Positions 48,872 to 59,208 of a stretch of 64,000 nt of DNA are shown in pieces. Location of the stretch: NCBI GenBank assembly GCA_036429605.1, contig JAVFKD010000002.1, positions 3,162,001 through 3,226,000 of the forward strand. The letters run 5' to 3'. Under the pieces are notes generated by a model that worked only from the letters and a program-made list of their open reading frames with translations, had not been told where the DNA came from and ran no database searches. The stretch comes from Cladobotryum mycophilum (lineage: Eukaryota > Ascomycota > Sordariomycetes > Hypocreales > Hypocreaceae). A program made the translations under genes and the position numbers. Position 1 is the stretch's first letter, and each line of letters opens with the position of its first letter.

Positions 48872-49509
48872 TGTGGAATTTGTGGCACACCAGCCATCTC
48901 CTCAACGAACCGTCATGAGCATTATGATTGTATATATGGCGACATGATTTAAATCTTGGATACAACTGTGATGTTCAAGAATTCACATCTTAATTATTAG
49001 TTGCATCACGTTTAATACAGCACTCTAATGAATCAACATGAAAACTAGTGCATATCTTGCCAGAACGCAACCTCTTGTTCTTAATTACGCTGAAAGCTAA
49101 CACTGCCCTAAAAGACTATAGCAAATAACATGTGCGGCTGCCAGGAACCGAATGTGAGGTGACGGAACAATCATTGCAGTACAGACAGATGACTGACCGA
49201 CATTAAGCGAATCGAGGCCGCAGATAGTCGTCCATGCTAAGCCAGACCGCTTGTATGCATACCTATCTCAATCATTCAGTGCGTCCCAAACCAAGCCCCA
49301 CGCCAGGACAACTCGTAGTGGGCTAGCTATACAGGATGGAGAGGTCTGCAAGGTCTATACCATCCGGGCTGGTTTGCTTGATCATAGTAAAAAGCATGAA
49401 ATAACAAAGCCCGAGATTCCTCCATCAGAAATATCTTCGCCCAAGAACGACCGGAACGCCTACATCATCCACGCCGACAAAGAGAGGGTCGTATATCACC
49501 AACTGGTAT
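48872..49509. other. Intergenic, convergent transporter and Atg8 ends
   Basis: About 640 bp between two convergent genes. No gene is supportable; it should hold both 3' UTRs. Confidence 0.5.
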
Positions 49510-50127
49510 TTAAGCGGTACCGAAAGTGTTCTCGCCGGAGTAGGTGATATAGAGGAATCTGTGAGCGGTAGAGTCAGTTTACTGAGCGACGAGAAATGAC
49601 GTCGAGAAATGACGTCGAGATGGAAAGGAGTGCGTGCGTACCCGTCCTCGTCTTTGTGCTCTTCGTAAATGCTACTCATGAGAGCGGCAGTAGGGGGTAG
49701 GACCTCATCTACGAAGATGAAGATGGCCTTCTCGGGTGAAAGCTTAATTCTCTTACGAATGACGTAGACGAACTGTCCAACTGTCAAATCGGATGGGACC
49801 AAGTACTTCTTCTTGTCGATGGTAGCGATGTCGCTCTTTTCGACCTTTTCACAGATGACCTGTTTGAGAGCAGAAGGGTCAGTTATTGATGCAAGCTCGG
49901 CCAAAGTTGGAGGACGATAGGCTCGTGACAAGAGGACTACAAGAGGACGGTGAAACCGGCAGCTTGGTGATCCCCGAGAAGGGCGAAGGAAAAGTCGTGG
50001 AAATGCAAGCTGCTGGTGATATGATGGAGAAACTTACAGGAATGCGGTCAGCATATTTCTGTCGGATGCGCTCGGCCTCAGCCTTTCGCTTCTCGAAGGG
50101 ATGCTCGTCCTTGAACTTGCTGCGCAT
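49510..50127 (-). CDS. ATG8: Ubiquitin-like autophagy protein Atg8
   Basis: Three exons on the minus strand, 50127-50038, 49859-49642 and 49558-49510, join in phase to 118 residues, the usual length. It starts [35 protein letters not shown], the near-invariant fungal Atg8 start, and has [21 protein letters not shown] and [28 protein letters not shown]. It ends TFGTA: the Gly at 116 is the Atg4 cleavage and lipidation site, leaving two residues to be removed. Conjugated to phosphatidylethanolamine it drives autophagosome growth. Intron 2 (49641-49559) carries a tandem duplication of GAGAAATGACGTC. The gene looks intact. Confidence 0.96.
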
Positions 50128-51818
50128 CTTGACTGGCGTGTGACGGTGTTGCTTTAGAATATGGAGGAGCGTAAGCGTTGGTCGTATTGGGAGTGGTATC
50201 GATCAGAGAGAAACGGAGTTGTTGTTGAGGATGAGAAAGTGAAGGTAACAGAGAGAGAACGAGTTGAAGTATGATGTAGTAGGAGATGATGCAAGATGGT
50301 AGGTAGGCAGGAGGGAAGCTAGGAGGTTATTAGATGGGAGAGAGGGGCGTTGTGGCAGTGACGGCGACCGAGTGACTGACCTGATGACAGAGCAAGCTGG
50401 GGGGCTACGGGGGGGCTACGGGGGTAACCTGAAGCGGTGGGCAGCCAGGGCACTCACTGCACGCTGCACTGCACGCTGCACTTTAGGCTGTGGACGCCTG
50501 GAGGCGGGCGGACACGAAGGCCAGGGCAGGCAGGCAGGCAAGCAGTGACGCTGATGACAAGGCACGAGGAGCAGTGGCGCGGGGCCGTAGCGCTAACCCA
50601 GAACGCCATGAATCACAATCAACCACTGGACGGTAGAGGTAGCACCTGACCAATCCTGTACGGTGGGAGCTTGTTTCTGCTGGGCTCGCACTGTATCAGG
50701 AGTACTTTTACAGGGGAGTCATGGGGACGGGTGAAGATCCATTTCTGCATCATAGGGCAGATAGGGGGAGAATGCGTTGCATCCTCCTACAGGTTTCTTC
50801 TCTTTTACAGAAAGCAAAGGCCCGTCTTCATTACATAATGTGCGCTTGTATGAATAATTATTTTGCCACCATGGAGATTGTCTTGAAAATCTCCCATATT
50901 CGGCTGCGTTGCTCAAACAAGCCTTTCTCGGTGTAAATGCATGGAGTACCAGTGGAGGGAGGTAATGGGTGGGTGATAATGACAATAACTCCCAGCCTGC
51001 ATGCATCTGGGCGCTGATCTAGTCGCATTTTACTAAACCCTCTTCCTGAAGTTTATTTTATCACGGAATATACCTTCTTTCTATAGAAATGATGCCTCCT
51101 TCCCTTTCCCTTCCTTCATGGTCTGAGTTGGATAATCGAACACCATTCGTTCGACGGAGTAGGAGGTAACTCAAAAAGAATGCCAAGAGAACTGAAAGCT
51201 TTGAATCTGTCGTTCTTCTGAAACCCAGCAACCAGGTACAGAACCTGGCGGTCAAAGTTACCAAGGTGATGCTGAAATTAATCCATCCACTGGGTTTAGA
51301 GGTATCGCGGGGCTGAACACAAAACCCTCCATTCATATAACATCTGTGGCATATTAATATGTAGCCAACTGATGTAGAATCATCAACATGCATGAATGAA
51401 TTACCAAATCATTACAGGGTAAAGTCGCCTATGGATAACGGCCTGCCAACCTCTCAAATCAAAATACCGAGGTGGTCAGCTCCAGGTGGCGGTACATATT
51501 ACATGAAGAGACCAATTCCGAAGAGCGGGATCCCGTTTCAAGCTGCACTAGGCTGGGATCGGAAGACAGACAACCATCCATACTCAACCGTCCCACCAAG
51601 AAGTGGGTGATGGTGGTGGCTCGATCTCATTAAACCGACTGATATGTTCAGTCAAAACTTTTGACTGCGGTCCATCCCTTCTTCTTCTCCTTCTCCTTAC
51701 CCCTACGTCTGCGCATTAGTTCGTTGTCTTGGATCATTTTTTCCCATTCGGTTATTTCTGCACGCTGCATGTTTCAGTCACGGGCTAGGCCCTCGTGATC
51801 TTCGTGTGAATTGCAGCC
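50128..51818. other. Intergenic between divergent ATG8 and HEM13
   Basis: About 1.7 kb with no supportable gene. It holds the promoters and leaders of both genes. A G-run cluster at 50399-50425 and a GCACGCTGCACT tandem duplication (near 50457-50482) are the only visible structures. A C/T-rich tract lies at about 51678-51705, ahead of HEM13. Confidence 0.5.
50399..50425 (+). repeat. G-run cluster, G-quadruplex-capable
   Basis: Three runs of 6, 7 and 5 G separated by CTAC, the spacer repeating exactly. The regular spacer and long runs make it a candidate G-quadruplex about 270 bp upstream of the ATG8 start codon. Confidence 0.6.
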
Positions 51819-53109
51819 ATGGCGGCTGTTCGTCAGACTCAACGCCTCGCTGCACAGCTCCGTTTGTGCCCAGAGCAGTTTTCCAGAGGCCAATTGAACT
51901 TCAAGCGTTGGGCATCGTCCAGTTCTTTTGGCTGTCAAGCTCATGCAGGCTCCCGAACTTCATCCTCGTTGCCGATATGGCTTACGGCCGCCGCCGTTGG
52001 GCTTGCTATCCCAATCGCCTACAATTTGGTTTGTCCCACCTTGACGTTGCAAATTCCAGATCTAGTGCTAACATAATATCACTTTGCAGACAGTACCGGA
52101 AAGCGCCAAGCTCGACGTTCCGACCCTTGCCGAAAAGGATGAGCAAAAGAAGAGAGAAGCCGGTATCAGTGATGATTCGCCAATGCGTTTGCGCATGGAA
52201 AAGTTCATCAAGGAACAACAAAAGTTGATTGTCCAGGAACTCGAGAGAATCGATGGAAAAAAGTTTAGAAAAGACGAGTGGACTCGACCCAATGGTGGCG
52301 GCGGCATAACATGCGTCTTGCAAGAAGGCAACATTTTCGAAAAGGCTGGCGTAGGTGTCAGTGTTGTCTACGGTTCTTTGCCCAAGCCCGCCATTGCCAA
52401 GATGCGAGTCAACCACAAGAACCTGGACCCCAACGTTGAGTCGCTCGACTTCTTTGCTGCTGGACTGAGCATGGTTCTCCACCCTCATAACCCAATGGCA
52501 CCGACTGTGCACTTGAACTATCGGTACTTTGAGACTGCAAATCCTGATGGCACATCCCAGGCGTGGTGGTTTGGCGGAGGCAGTGACTTGACACCATCAT
52601 ATCTCTTTGATGAGGATGCTATTCATTTTCACAAGACGCTCAAGGAGGCTTGCGATGCCCACGACAAGACATATTATCGCCGTTTCAAGAAATGGTGTGA
52701 CGAATACTTCTTTAACAAGCACCGGGGTGAATGCCGTGGCATCGGTGGTATTTTCTTTGATGACCTAGATGAGACTGAACGCGACCAGGAAAATACCTTT
52801 GCTTTCATCCAAGACTGTCTGAAATCTTTCATACCCTCCTATATCCCTATCCTGGAGAAGCGCAAGGATCTGCCTTTTACTCCCGGGGAAAAGGAATGGC
52901 AGCAGATTCGAAGGGGCAAATATGTTGAGTTCAACCTGGTCCATGATCGGGGCACTGCATTTGGGCTTAATACTCCAGGTTCACGAGTGGAGAGCATCCT
53001 CATGAGCTTGCCACTGACAGCGACCTGGAAGTACATGTTTGAGCCTGAGCCCAAGAGCAGGGAACACAGGCTGGTAGAAGTTTTGAAAGAGCCTAAAGAG
53101 TGGGTATGA
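51819..53109 (+). CDS. HEM13: Coproporphyrinogen III oxidase
   Basis: Two exons, 51819-52028 and 52090-53109, join in phase to 409 residues. The first 70 residues form a basic presequence ending in a hydrophobic segment (PIWLTAAAVGLAIPIAYNL), suggesting mitochondrial import and inner-membrane anchoring; the yeast enzyme is cytosolic and lacks it. The catalytic domain has the family motifs: GGGGITCVLQEGNIFEKAGV, SMVLHPHNPMAPTVHLNYRYFE, WWFGGGSDLTPSYLF, and RGGIGGIFFDDL-like GIGGIFFDDLDE, then RRGKYVEFNLVHDRGTAFGL. It converts coproporphyrinogen III to protoporphyrinogen IX with oxygen, in heme synthesis. The gene is intact. Confidence 0.95.
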
Positions 53110-53525
53110 TCTTGATTATCTATTCGTGAATCCGAGGCATGGAGAACATTCAAAAAGTCATGGTTTATGGAAGCATTGTGGCAATCTATGGAGTTGGGGG
53201 AATGTGGGAGGAAGGATGTGTCAAAAAAAAAGTGGCTGCATTTAGATCTGTAGGAATATTTTAGTCGCAGGATCACTGTAAAAACGACTTTCTGGCCATT
53301 GATCAAAAGTTATTTACAACGGGAGGGTTTTGTTTTCCAAGACGCGTTTTGACGATCACCACCCCGCCAAGGCGTTCATCACCAACTCACGCCAGCTGGG
53401 GCTCACGAGACTTAAAAACATCCCTACCAACTACTGATTAAGGTGAAGAGTCATACCTCCCAAGCACGAGCATGGCTGTGCCATTTAATTAGATAGCTGG
53501 TCTAAACTGTTCAAATTGGCAGAGG
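53110..53525. other. Intergenic between HEM13 and Sws1-like gene
   Basis: About 415 bp with no supportable gene. It holds the HEM13 3' end and the promoter of the SWIM-finger gene. Short poly-A tract at about 53224-53231. Confidence 0.5.
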
Positions 53526-54236
53526 ATGCAGAACCAAAATCTTCTATCCCACCGCCGATTTTTCGCAGCACTCGTCAATGCCATCGTACAATCAGAGCCG
53601 TTGCCTACGGGCACATCTTTGAGTGACACGACTACCAACCCGCTTTCCAGCCTAGTACCCTCAAACAAACGCCATCTTTTACTGACTCTGCACGTCATAT
53701 TCCCGAGCCTTCTTCTCCCGGCCCTGGACCTGCTGGATCGTGGATTGGTGACTCGCTTCATTGTCCCATCGGATCCTCCAGAGAGAAAGACACGACATCT
53801 TGGGGCTGAGCGCGGGGAAACCACCGGCTTTCATGAAGATAATGACGAGACAGGCTATGAGAAACACATTCACGTCTATATGGCTCAGTCCGTCGCCTCG
53901 ACTATGACTCATCGCAAACGGGACGTCACTCAGGTTCCAAAGAGATACCTCATCCACATGGATGCGTGGAGTTGCTCATGTGCCAGTTTTGCCCTTGATG
54001 CCTACCCCGGCCATGGTGGGCCTGTACCGGATGAGCAACAAGATGACCCTATGATCCAGCATGGGTTTGGTGGTTTGAGCTTGGATGGGAAAGCTGATTT
54101 TTGGGACAATGTACCCTGTTGCAAGCATCTCCTGGCATGCTTTCTAGCTGAGAGGTGGGAAAATGTGCTTGGTATTTATGCTGAGACGAGGCGGACTACA
54201 AAAGACGAACTGGCGGCTTTGGTAGCAAGCCTATGA
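53526..54236 (+). CDS. SWIM-type zinc finger protein, Sws1/Shu2-like
   Basis: A single-exon frame of 236 residues. Near the C-terminus it has a SWIM finger: WSCSCASFALDAY..., then PCCKHLLAC, fitting the CxC...CxHxxA pattern typical of the Sws1/Shu2 family. In yeast and fission yeast this family works with Rad51 paralogs in the Shu complex, favouring homologous recombination and counteracting Srs2. The N-terminal part is leucine-rich and poorly conserved. The spacer between CxC and CxH is long (about 50 residues), as in fungal Sws1. The role in this organism is inferred from the motif only. Convergent with RPN8. Confidence 0.78.
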   Translation: MQNQNLLSHRRFFAALVNAIVQSEPLPTGTSLSDTTTNPLSSLVPSNKRHLLLTLHVIFPSLLLPALDLLDRGLVTRFIVPSDPPERKTRHLGAERGETTGFHEDNDETGYEKHIHVYMAQSVASTMTHRKRDVTQVPKRYLIHMDAWSCSCASFALDAYPGHGGPVPDEQQDDPMIQHGFGGLSLDGKADFWDNVPCCKHLLACFLAERWENVLGIYAETRRTTKDELAALVASL

Positions 54237-54462
54237 GAGATAGCGAGTCTGCAAGCATGGATTTTCCCTTTGGATAGACGAAAAATATACTTGAAAACCA
54301 GTTATTTTGGTTGCTGTGTATTGATTCTCTTTCTTTTCTAGTAGCCTCATCAATGCTTAGAAGCCTCCCTTCCAGCAACTACCGCCATGGATCAGTTTTC
54401 ATTGATGCTACGATATTTCGTCAACTTCAACTCCAGCTCCTCTAACTGCCTCTAGTATTCAT

Positions 54463-55668
54463 TTACTGCTTCTTCTTGTCTTTGGATTCCTTGTCCTTAT
54501 CACCCCCTCCTTTGTCTCTCCACTGGCTCCGCTAGCGCCATTTTCCTTCTTCTCATCCTTGCTGGTGGTCTCGTCTTTCTTGGCTTCCTTCTCCTCCTGC
54601 TGTTGTCGGTTCTGGATCTTGTTCTCTATCAGGTCGTGGAAGGCAGTAATGGCGCGTATCAAGCTGCTGAGATAGATTGCCATGAGCTGATCGTTTGTCT
54701 TGATGCTCATGGCGTGTGATAGCTCGCGGCTGCCAGATTTGCCATCGCCTTCAGGTGTAGACAGGTTGGGGAGCAGGTTGAACACGTCTTGTAGATTGCC
54801 GAGAATAGCATGATTCACGGGAAGTTGGCCATCAAGGACTTTTTGGAGGTAGGCACCGATATCTCGCAGCCGTAGATGAAGGCCTTGGAGAGACTGAAGT
54901 TGGTTGGTAACTCGAGTCGACAAGGTGCCAACGGCAACATCGCGAATGTCTCGTAGCAAATGCTCGACGCCGATTTCTTCCGCTTCCTCAGCTTCGATAA
55001 TGGATGGGGTATGGACAAAGGTTCGAGATGTCGTTGTGCCGTCCTATAATAATAATACGGTCAGAATAAAAACTCGTGCTTTGGCGTCTTCTCATTCTGC
55101 GTTAATGACATCACCTACATCCTTGATCTCCTCAACGGCGAAGTAAGCATCAGTGGGTACGCCCGACTCCTTTGGCTGGACATCGATAATGACCAACAAT
55201 GGATTTGGGGTGTAGCGTTTGAAAAGCTCATTGATCTCTAGATCTGAGGCGCGAAGCTTGGGTCCAGAGTGATACCATCCTATTAGCTTCTCGCGTGCGT
55301 TGACCTTTTTGAACATGTCGTTCATGGACTCAACATAGTTGTGATCCAAGAACCACACCGATGGGTCTTTGTCATCCTCCTCAAATGGAACTGCATAAAG
55401 AATCAATCCGTTAGATTATCAATGCCGATATAGAGCAGGATGCAACTCAATGAGGGGTCATATGCTGCATTGCCAAACATACCAGCAAAGCTGTTGGATA
55501 CCCTGACATTCTTTCCATCATTCTGGCCCAAGAGAACACCCACAACTCGTCGCTTTGTCTTGTTTTGAACTGTACGGTTGTAATGATCGACTGCGGAGAG
55601 GAGGACGAGGGGGCAACGGAGACGTTTCGGGTGACGAGAGAAAGGGTTTCTGCTGTGGTTGTCGGCAT
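54463..55668 (-). CDS. RPN8: 26S proteasome regulatory subunit Rpn8, two one-base frameshifts
   Basis: Three exons on the minus strand: 55668-55483, 55390-55119 and 55043-54463. The product would be about 346 residues in the conserved frame. It starts MPTTTAETLSLVTRNVSVAP and continues in another frame as LVLLSAVDHYNRTV, a hallmark of the MPN domain. WYHSGPKLRASDLEINELF, PLLVIIDVQPKESGVPT and YLSSLIRAITAFHDLI follow. Rpn8 lacks the JAMM metal site and pairs with Rpn11 in the lid. Two runs of five G/C (55609-55613 and 54503-54507) each appear one base short: the first moves the frame before LVLLS, the second diverts the expected lysine-rich KDKKKQ tail. Exon 1 is 186 nt, one short of the phase needed. 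Confidence 0.85.
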
Positions 55669-57441
55669 GGTAGGTAAATGTTCGGGAGGTCCGCTCAAAT
55701 ACTAGCGCTCATCAATTTTGGGAAATGGTGGGAAACAGCCCAAGTAACGATGTTGATAGTGAAAGTTGGAATTCACAATGTTATCAGGTCGTGGATGTTG
55801 TCGTCGCCAGAGGTTTGCTATGAGCAACTGCTAGGTAACTGTGCCTTACGTTGCTGCACCTTGCGACAAGGGTACGTCGAGCTACCAGTTAAGCTAGCCT
55901 GATTTGGCACACACCTACTTCGTACCGGATTTACGTATGGCCGTGAAATACGGAGTATGCACATCTCGGAAAGTACCTCTCTGGTAGTGAATCTTTAATC
56001 AGTTGATAAGTGGGAGAAGACTACATCATTACCGAAGTTTTGTTTTCTATTGTTTCTTTCAATTGCCTCCAGATCATTCTCATTCCTATTATTCCTCTGA
56101 TGTCGCATTTTTCATAGCTTATCACGTTCTCTTTATCTAAGAGGAGAGTGTCATTTGGTTTATATCGAAGAAGTACGAATAATGCGTCCTGCTTGCCTTC
56201 TTTTTGGCGGTTAAGAGGATTATTTCTGATATATAGATATATAAGTATGTACTGAATATTAAATAGCATACAATAAAATGTGGTGATCCAGCGTACTTCT
56301 TAACTTGTTAGGAAAGGTGTTCGACTTTTTTTTTTTTTTTAAAAAAAATGGCAGATGGATGAATCGATTAGAATGAAATCAGAAAAGAAAAAAGGCATGT
56401 TCCACGGGATGGAAGATAACTTGATGCAGTCTATATTGCTGCATGAGGCGGCATGTGTATGCCGCTGCTCGTTTAGATAGCAGGCCGAGGTTATATAATG
56501 AATCGAGTAAAGAATGTCGAGACGACACTAGTTGTTAATCACTCCTTACGACGAACCGGTTCCACCGACATCCTCTAAGGCTGCCCCTGCTTGAGTTAAA
56601 TAAGTAAATAAAGACATCATCATCCGTCAGAAATGACTGTTTGACCATCATTTTTCAAACTGACAACAGTACATGCGACATCCGAAATGTGAGAATTTCT
56701 ACAACGGTGGGTGGGCGCGTAGCCAAGAATCGCTAGACTCCGAGTGCATGTAAGCTGAGCACGTGTAAATATTGGTGCCTATGGTGTCCACTGGCAATGG
56801 CCCTTCGTTAATGATTAATGAGAGCCCCCTACGATATAGATAGGGAGCGAATGAGACGGTAACCTGAAGCATTTGCGGTCAGTCCGGTGGTGGCGCCGGC
56901 TGCGGCGACGGATTAATGGAGGCGAGCATGAGCTATAGTCCCGCAGACCCGGTGTTGATGGACTTGATAATTATTAGTATTTCAAAAACCAAGGTATTTT
57001 CTACCTAGGAGGTACTAAGCGACTGACGTGCCTCGTGTAAATCTGCATCACGAAATTGTTGGGTTTAGCACGTTTTACGCCGATCTTTTTGTGCATGGGC
57101 CGCTGTCAGAATTGGTCCTGACCAATAAGAATCATCTCTCGGCTTAATCTAGTGTACCTCATAATAAGTATAATATACTTGAAAAATGTGCCTCAGGTAC
57201 GCGAACATTTGAACCCGGAGAAACTTGTGGGCCTTTCTTCGGCAGCATTTTGGTACCTGTTTCAACCACGCAAACCAGATCAACATCTTGGACCTCTCTA
57301 TCTTATTCTCCTCTCGTCCTCTCTTCTTCTCTTCCTCAATTCTATTCGAGGCCCTCAGTCCGCGTCCGCTTCTCCTATAGCACTCATCCCAAACAGTCTC
57401 TTAAGCCAATTGCCCCCGCCAGGCTCGTCACAGTCGCAACA
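55669..57441. other. Intergenic between divergent RPN8 and adenylate kinase
   Basis: About 1.8 kb with no supportable gene. It contains a TACTCCGTA-type site at 55949 and a T15/A8 block at 56326-56348. C/T-rich sequence from about 57290 to 57380 is the likely adenylate kinase leader. Confidence 0.5.
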
Positions 57442-58476
57442 ATGGGTTTCGTAGAGGATGAACTCAAGCAGTTGAAGGAGGTTATCAGCAACCTCGACTC
57501 GCGCATCAAGCAGCTCGAGCAGCGCACCACCGGCTCTGCTCCTGTTACAACGGAGAGCCTCCGCATGATCCTCATCGGACCTCCAGGAGCTGGTGAGTTT
57601 GCTATTCCGCTCATGCCAGACATGTGGCTTTAATCTGTCTTCATTATGCTAATGTCCGTTCGCATAGGCAAAGGGACACAAGCGCCAAAGATCAAGGAGC
57701 GCTTCTCCTGCTGCCACTTGGTATGTGACCCACGACTATGGATGAAGCGTTCCTTCTAATATACACGACTATCTAACTTTTTACACTCCCTCGTAATTAG
57801 GCCACTGGTGACATGCTGCGATCTCAAGTTGCCAAGAAAACACCGCTTGGCCGAGAAGCCAAGAAAATTATGGACCAGGGTGGCCTCGTCAGTGACGACA
57901 TTGTTATCGGCATGATCAAAGAAGAGTTGGAGAACAACAAGGAGTGCCAGGGCGGGTATGTATATGCCAACTTCTCCCCCTCAAGATCTCGAAGCGGTGG
58001 GGCCAACTGACCACGGCAATAGCTTCATTCTCGACGGTTTCCCCCGCACTGTTCCTCAGGCCGAGGGCCTTGATGCCATGCTCAAGGCGCGCAACCAGAC
58101 CCTCCAGCACGCCGTTGAGCTGCAAATCGACGACTCTCTACTCGTCGCCCGCATCACTGGCCGATTGATCCACCCCGCCTCAGGTCGCTCTTATCATACA
58201 ACCTTCAATCCTCCCAAAGAGTCGATGAAGGATGACGTGACCGGCGAGCCCCTCGTCCAACGAAGCGACGACAACGCTGAAGCTTTGAAGAAGCGTTTGT
58301 CTACCTACCACAAGCAGACCACACCCGTAGTCGACTATTACCAGAAGACTGGCATCTGGACCGGCCTGGATGCTAGCCAGCAGCCCGGTCAGGTATGGAA
58401 GAACATGTTGGATATTCTGGAGGGAAAGCAGCCCCATGGCTCCAGTATCTTCAAGAGAATCGCCACCAAGAGCTGA
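57442..58476 (+). CDS. ADK1: Adenylate kinase, long form
   Basis: Four exons, 57442-57592, 57668-57720, 57801-57955 and 58023-58476, join in phase to 270 residues. The first intron falls inside the P-loop GPPGAGKGTQ. Other motifs: ATGDMLRSQVA (AMP binding), FILDGFPRTVPQAEGLD, and a long-form LID, RLIHPASGRSYHTTFNPPK. The N-terminal 40 residues are a charged helical extension (EDELKQLKEVISNLDSRIKQLEQRT) seen in filamentous fungi. It interconverts 2 ADP and ATP plus AMP; cytosolic and intermembrane space in yeast. The start is the first ATG in frame; sequence upstream stays open but has no ATG. Confidence 0.95.
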
Positions 58477-59208
58477 GCCTTTGGATATTTTTGGACGAAA
58501 CCCTAGTCATGTTTGGCCTTTGGCTTCAACGAGGCCTTCTATTACTATCCTCTTGTAGTCATAACCATGGATACCTTGATACGGTTAGAAAAAATAAGAC
58601 CTTTTTAATTTACCTATGCGGCGCATTGTTTAATAAAGCAGTATAACCCTGCGTAACGGATTATCTCGCTTCTCTGTTTACCTTATCCCCTAGAGTTTCG
58701 CATGTATTAATGACATTGGCATCGTTATCCTTGACCACCCAGTTGAGGCGTTGTAATGTTGGATACAAGTAAAAATCATTCTTTGCTTAGATCTTCCTGT
58801 CTAAATATGCTGAGATAGACTATGGCATTGCCTTATACTATCGGGGTATTCCTCTATATCACTCCTCCTTTAGCCCTAATTATGCCTATTTACCACCAGG
58901 ATGAATAATAATGCAGATACCAACCCAGGCTCCAAAGTCGCAAGTGCAGAAGAAAACACGTCTTGTCACATCTGCTCTCTTATCGGGACAGATTATAGAG
59001 CAGATATAGCAATCTAGAATAAAGCGTCATGCAAACATCACCACCAATCGTTTGTCACAAAGTTGAAAAGCGATAATGAACATGAAGCCCGCAGCTCTAT
59101 TTGGGCCGCAATTTGCCCATCACGAGGCCCGGAAGTAGCTAGTAGCCATGAAACAATACCGGAGCTCATCCCGTGAGATCCTATCTCTTCGGGGCAGCTG
59201 GAGTCTGG
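58477..59208. other. Intergenic, convergent adenylate kinase and HookA ends
   Basis: About 730 bp with no supportable gene; it should hold both 3' UTRs. TACAAGTA occurs at 58764. Confidence 0.5.

Noticed and set aside
56326..56348. T15/A8 block as a terminator or transposon poly-A tail
   Set aside because: No target-site duplication or coding sequence next to it; ordinary poly(dA:dT) tract in a promoter region.
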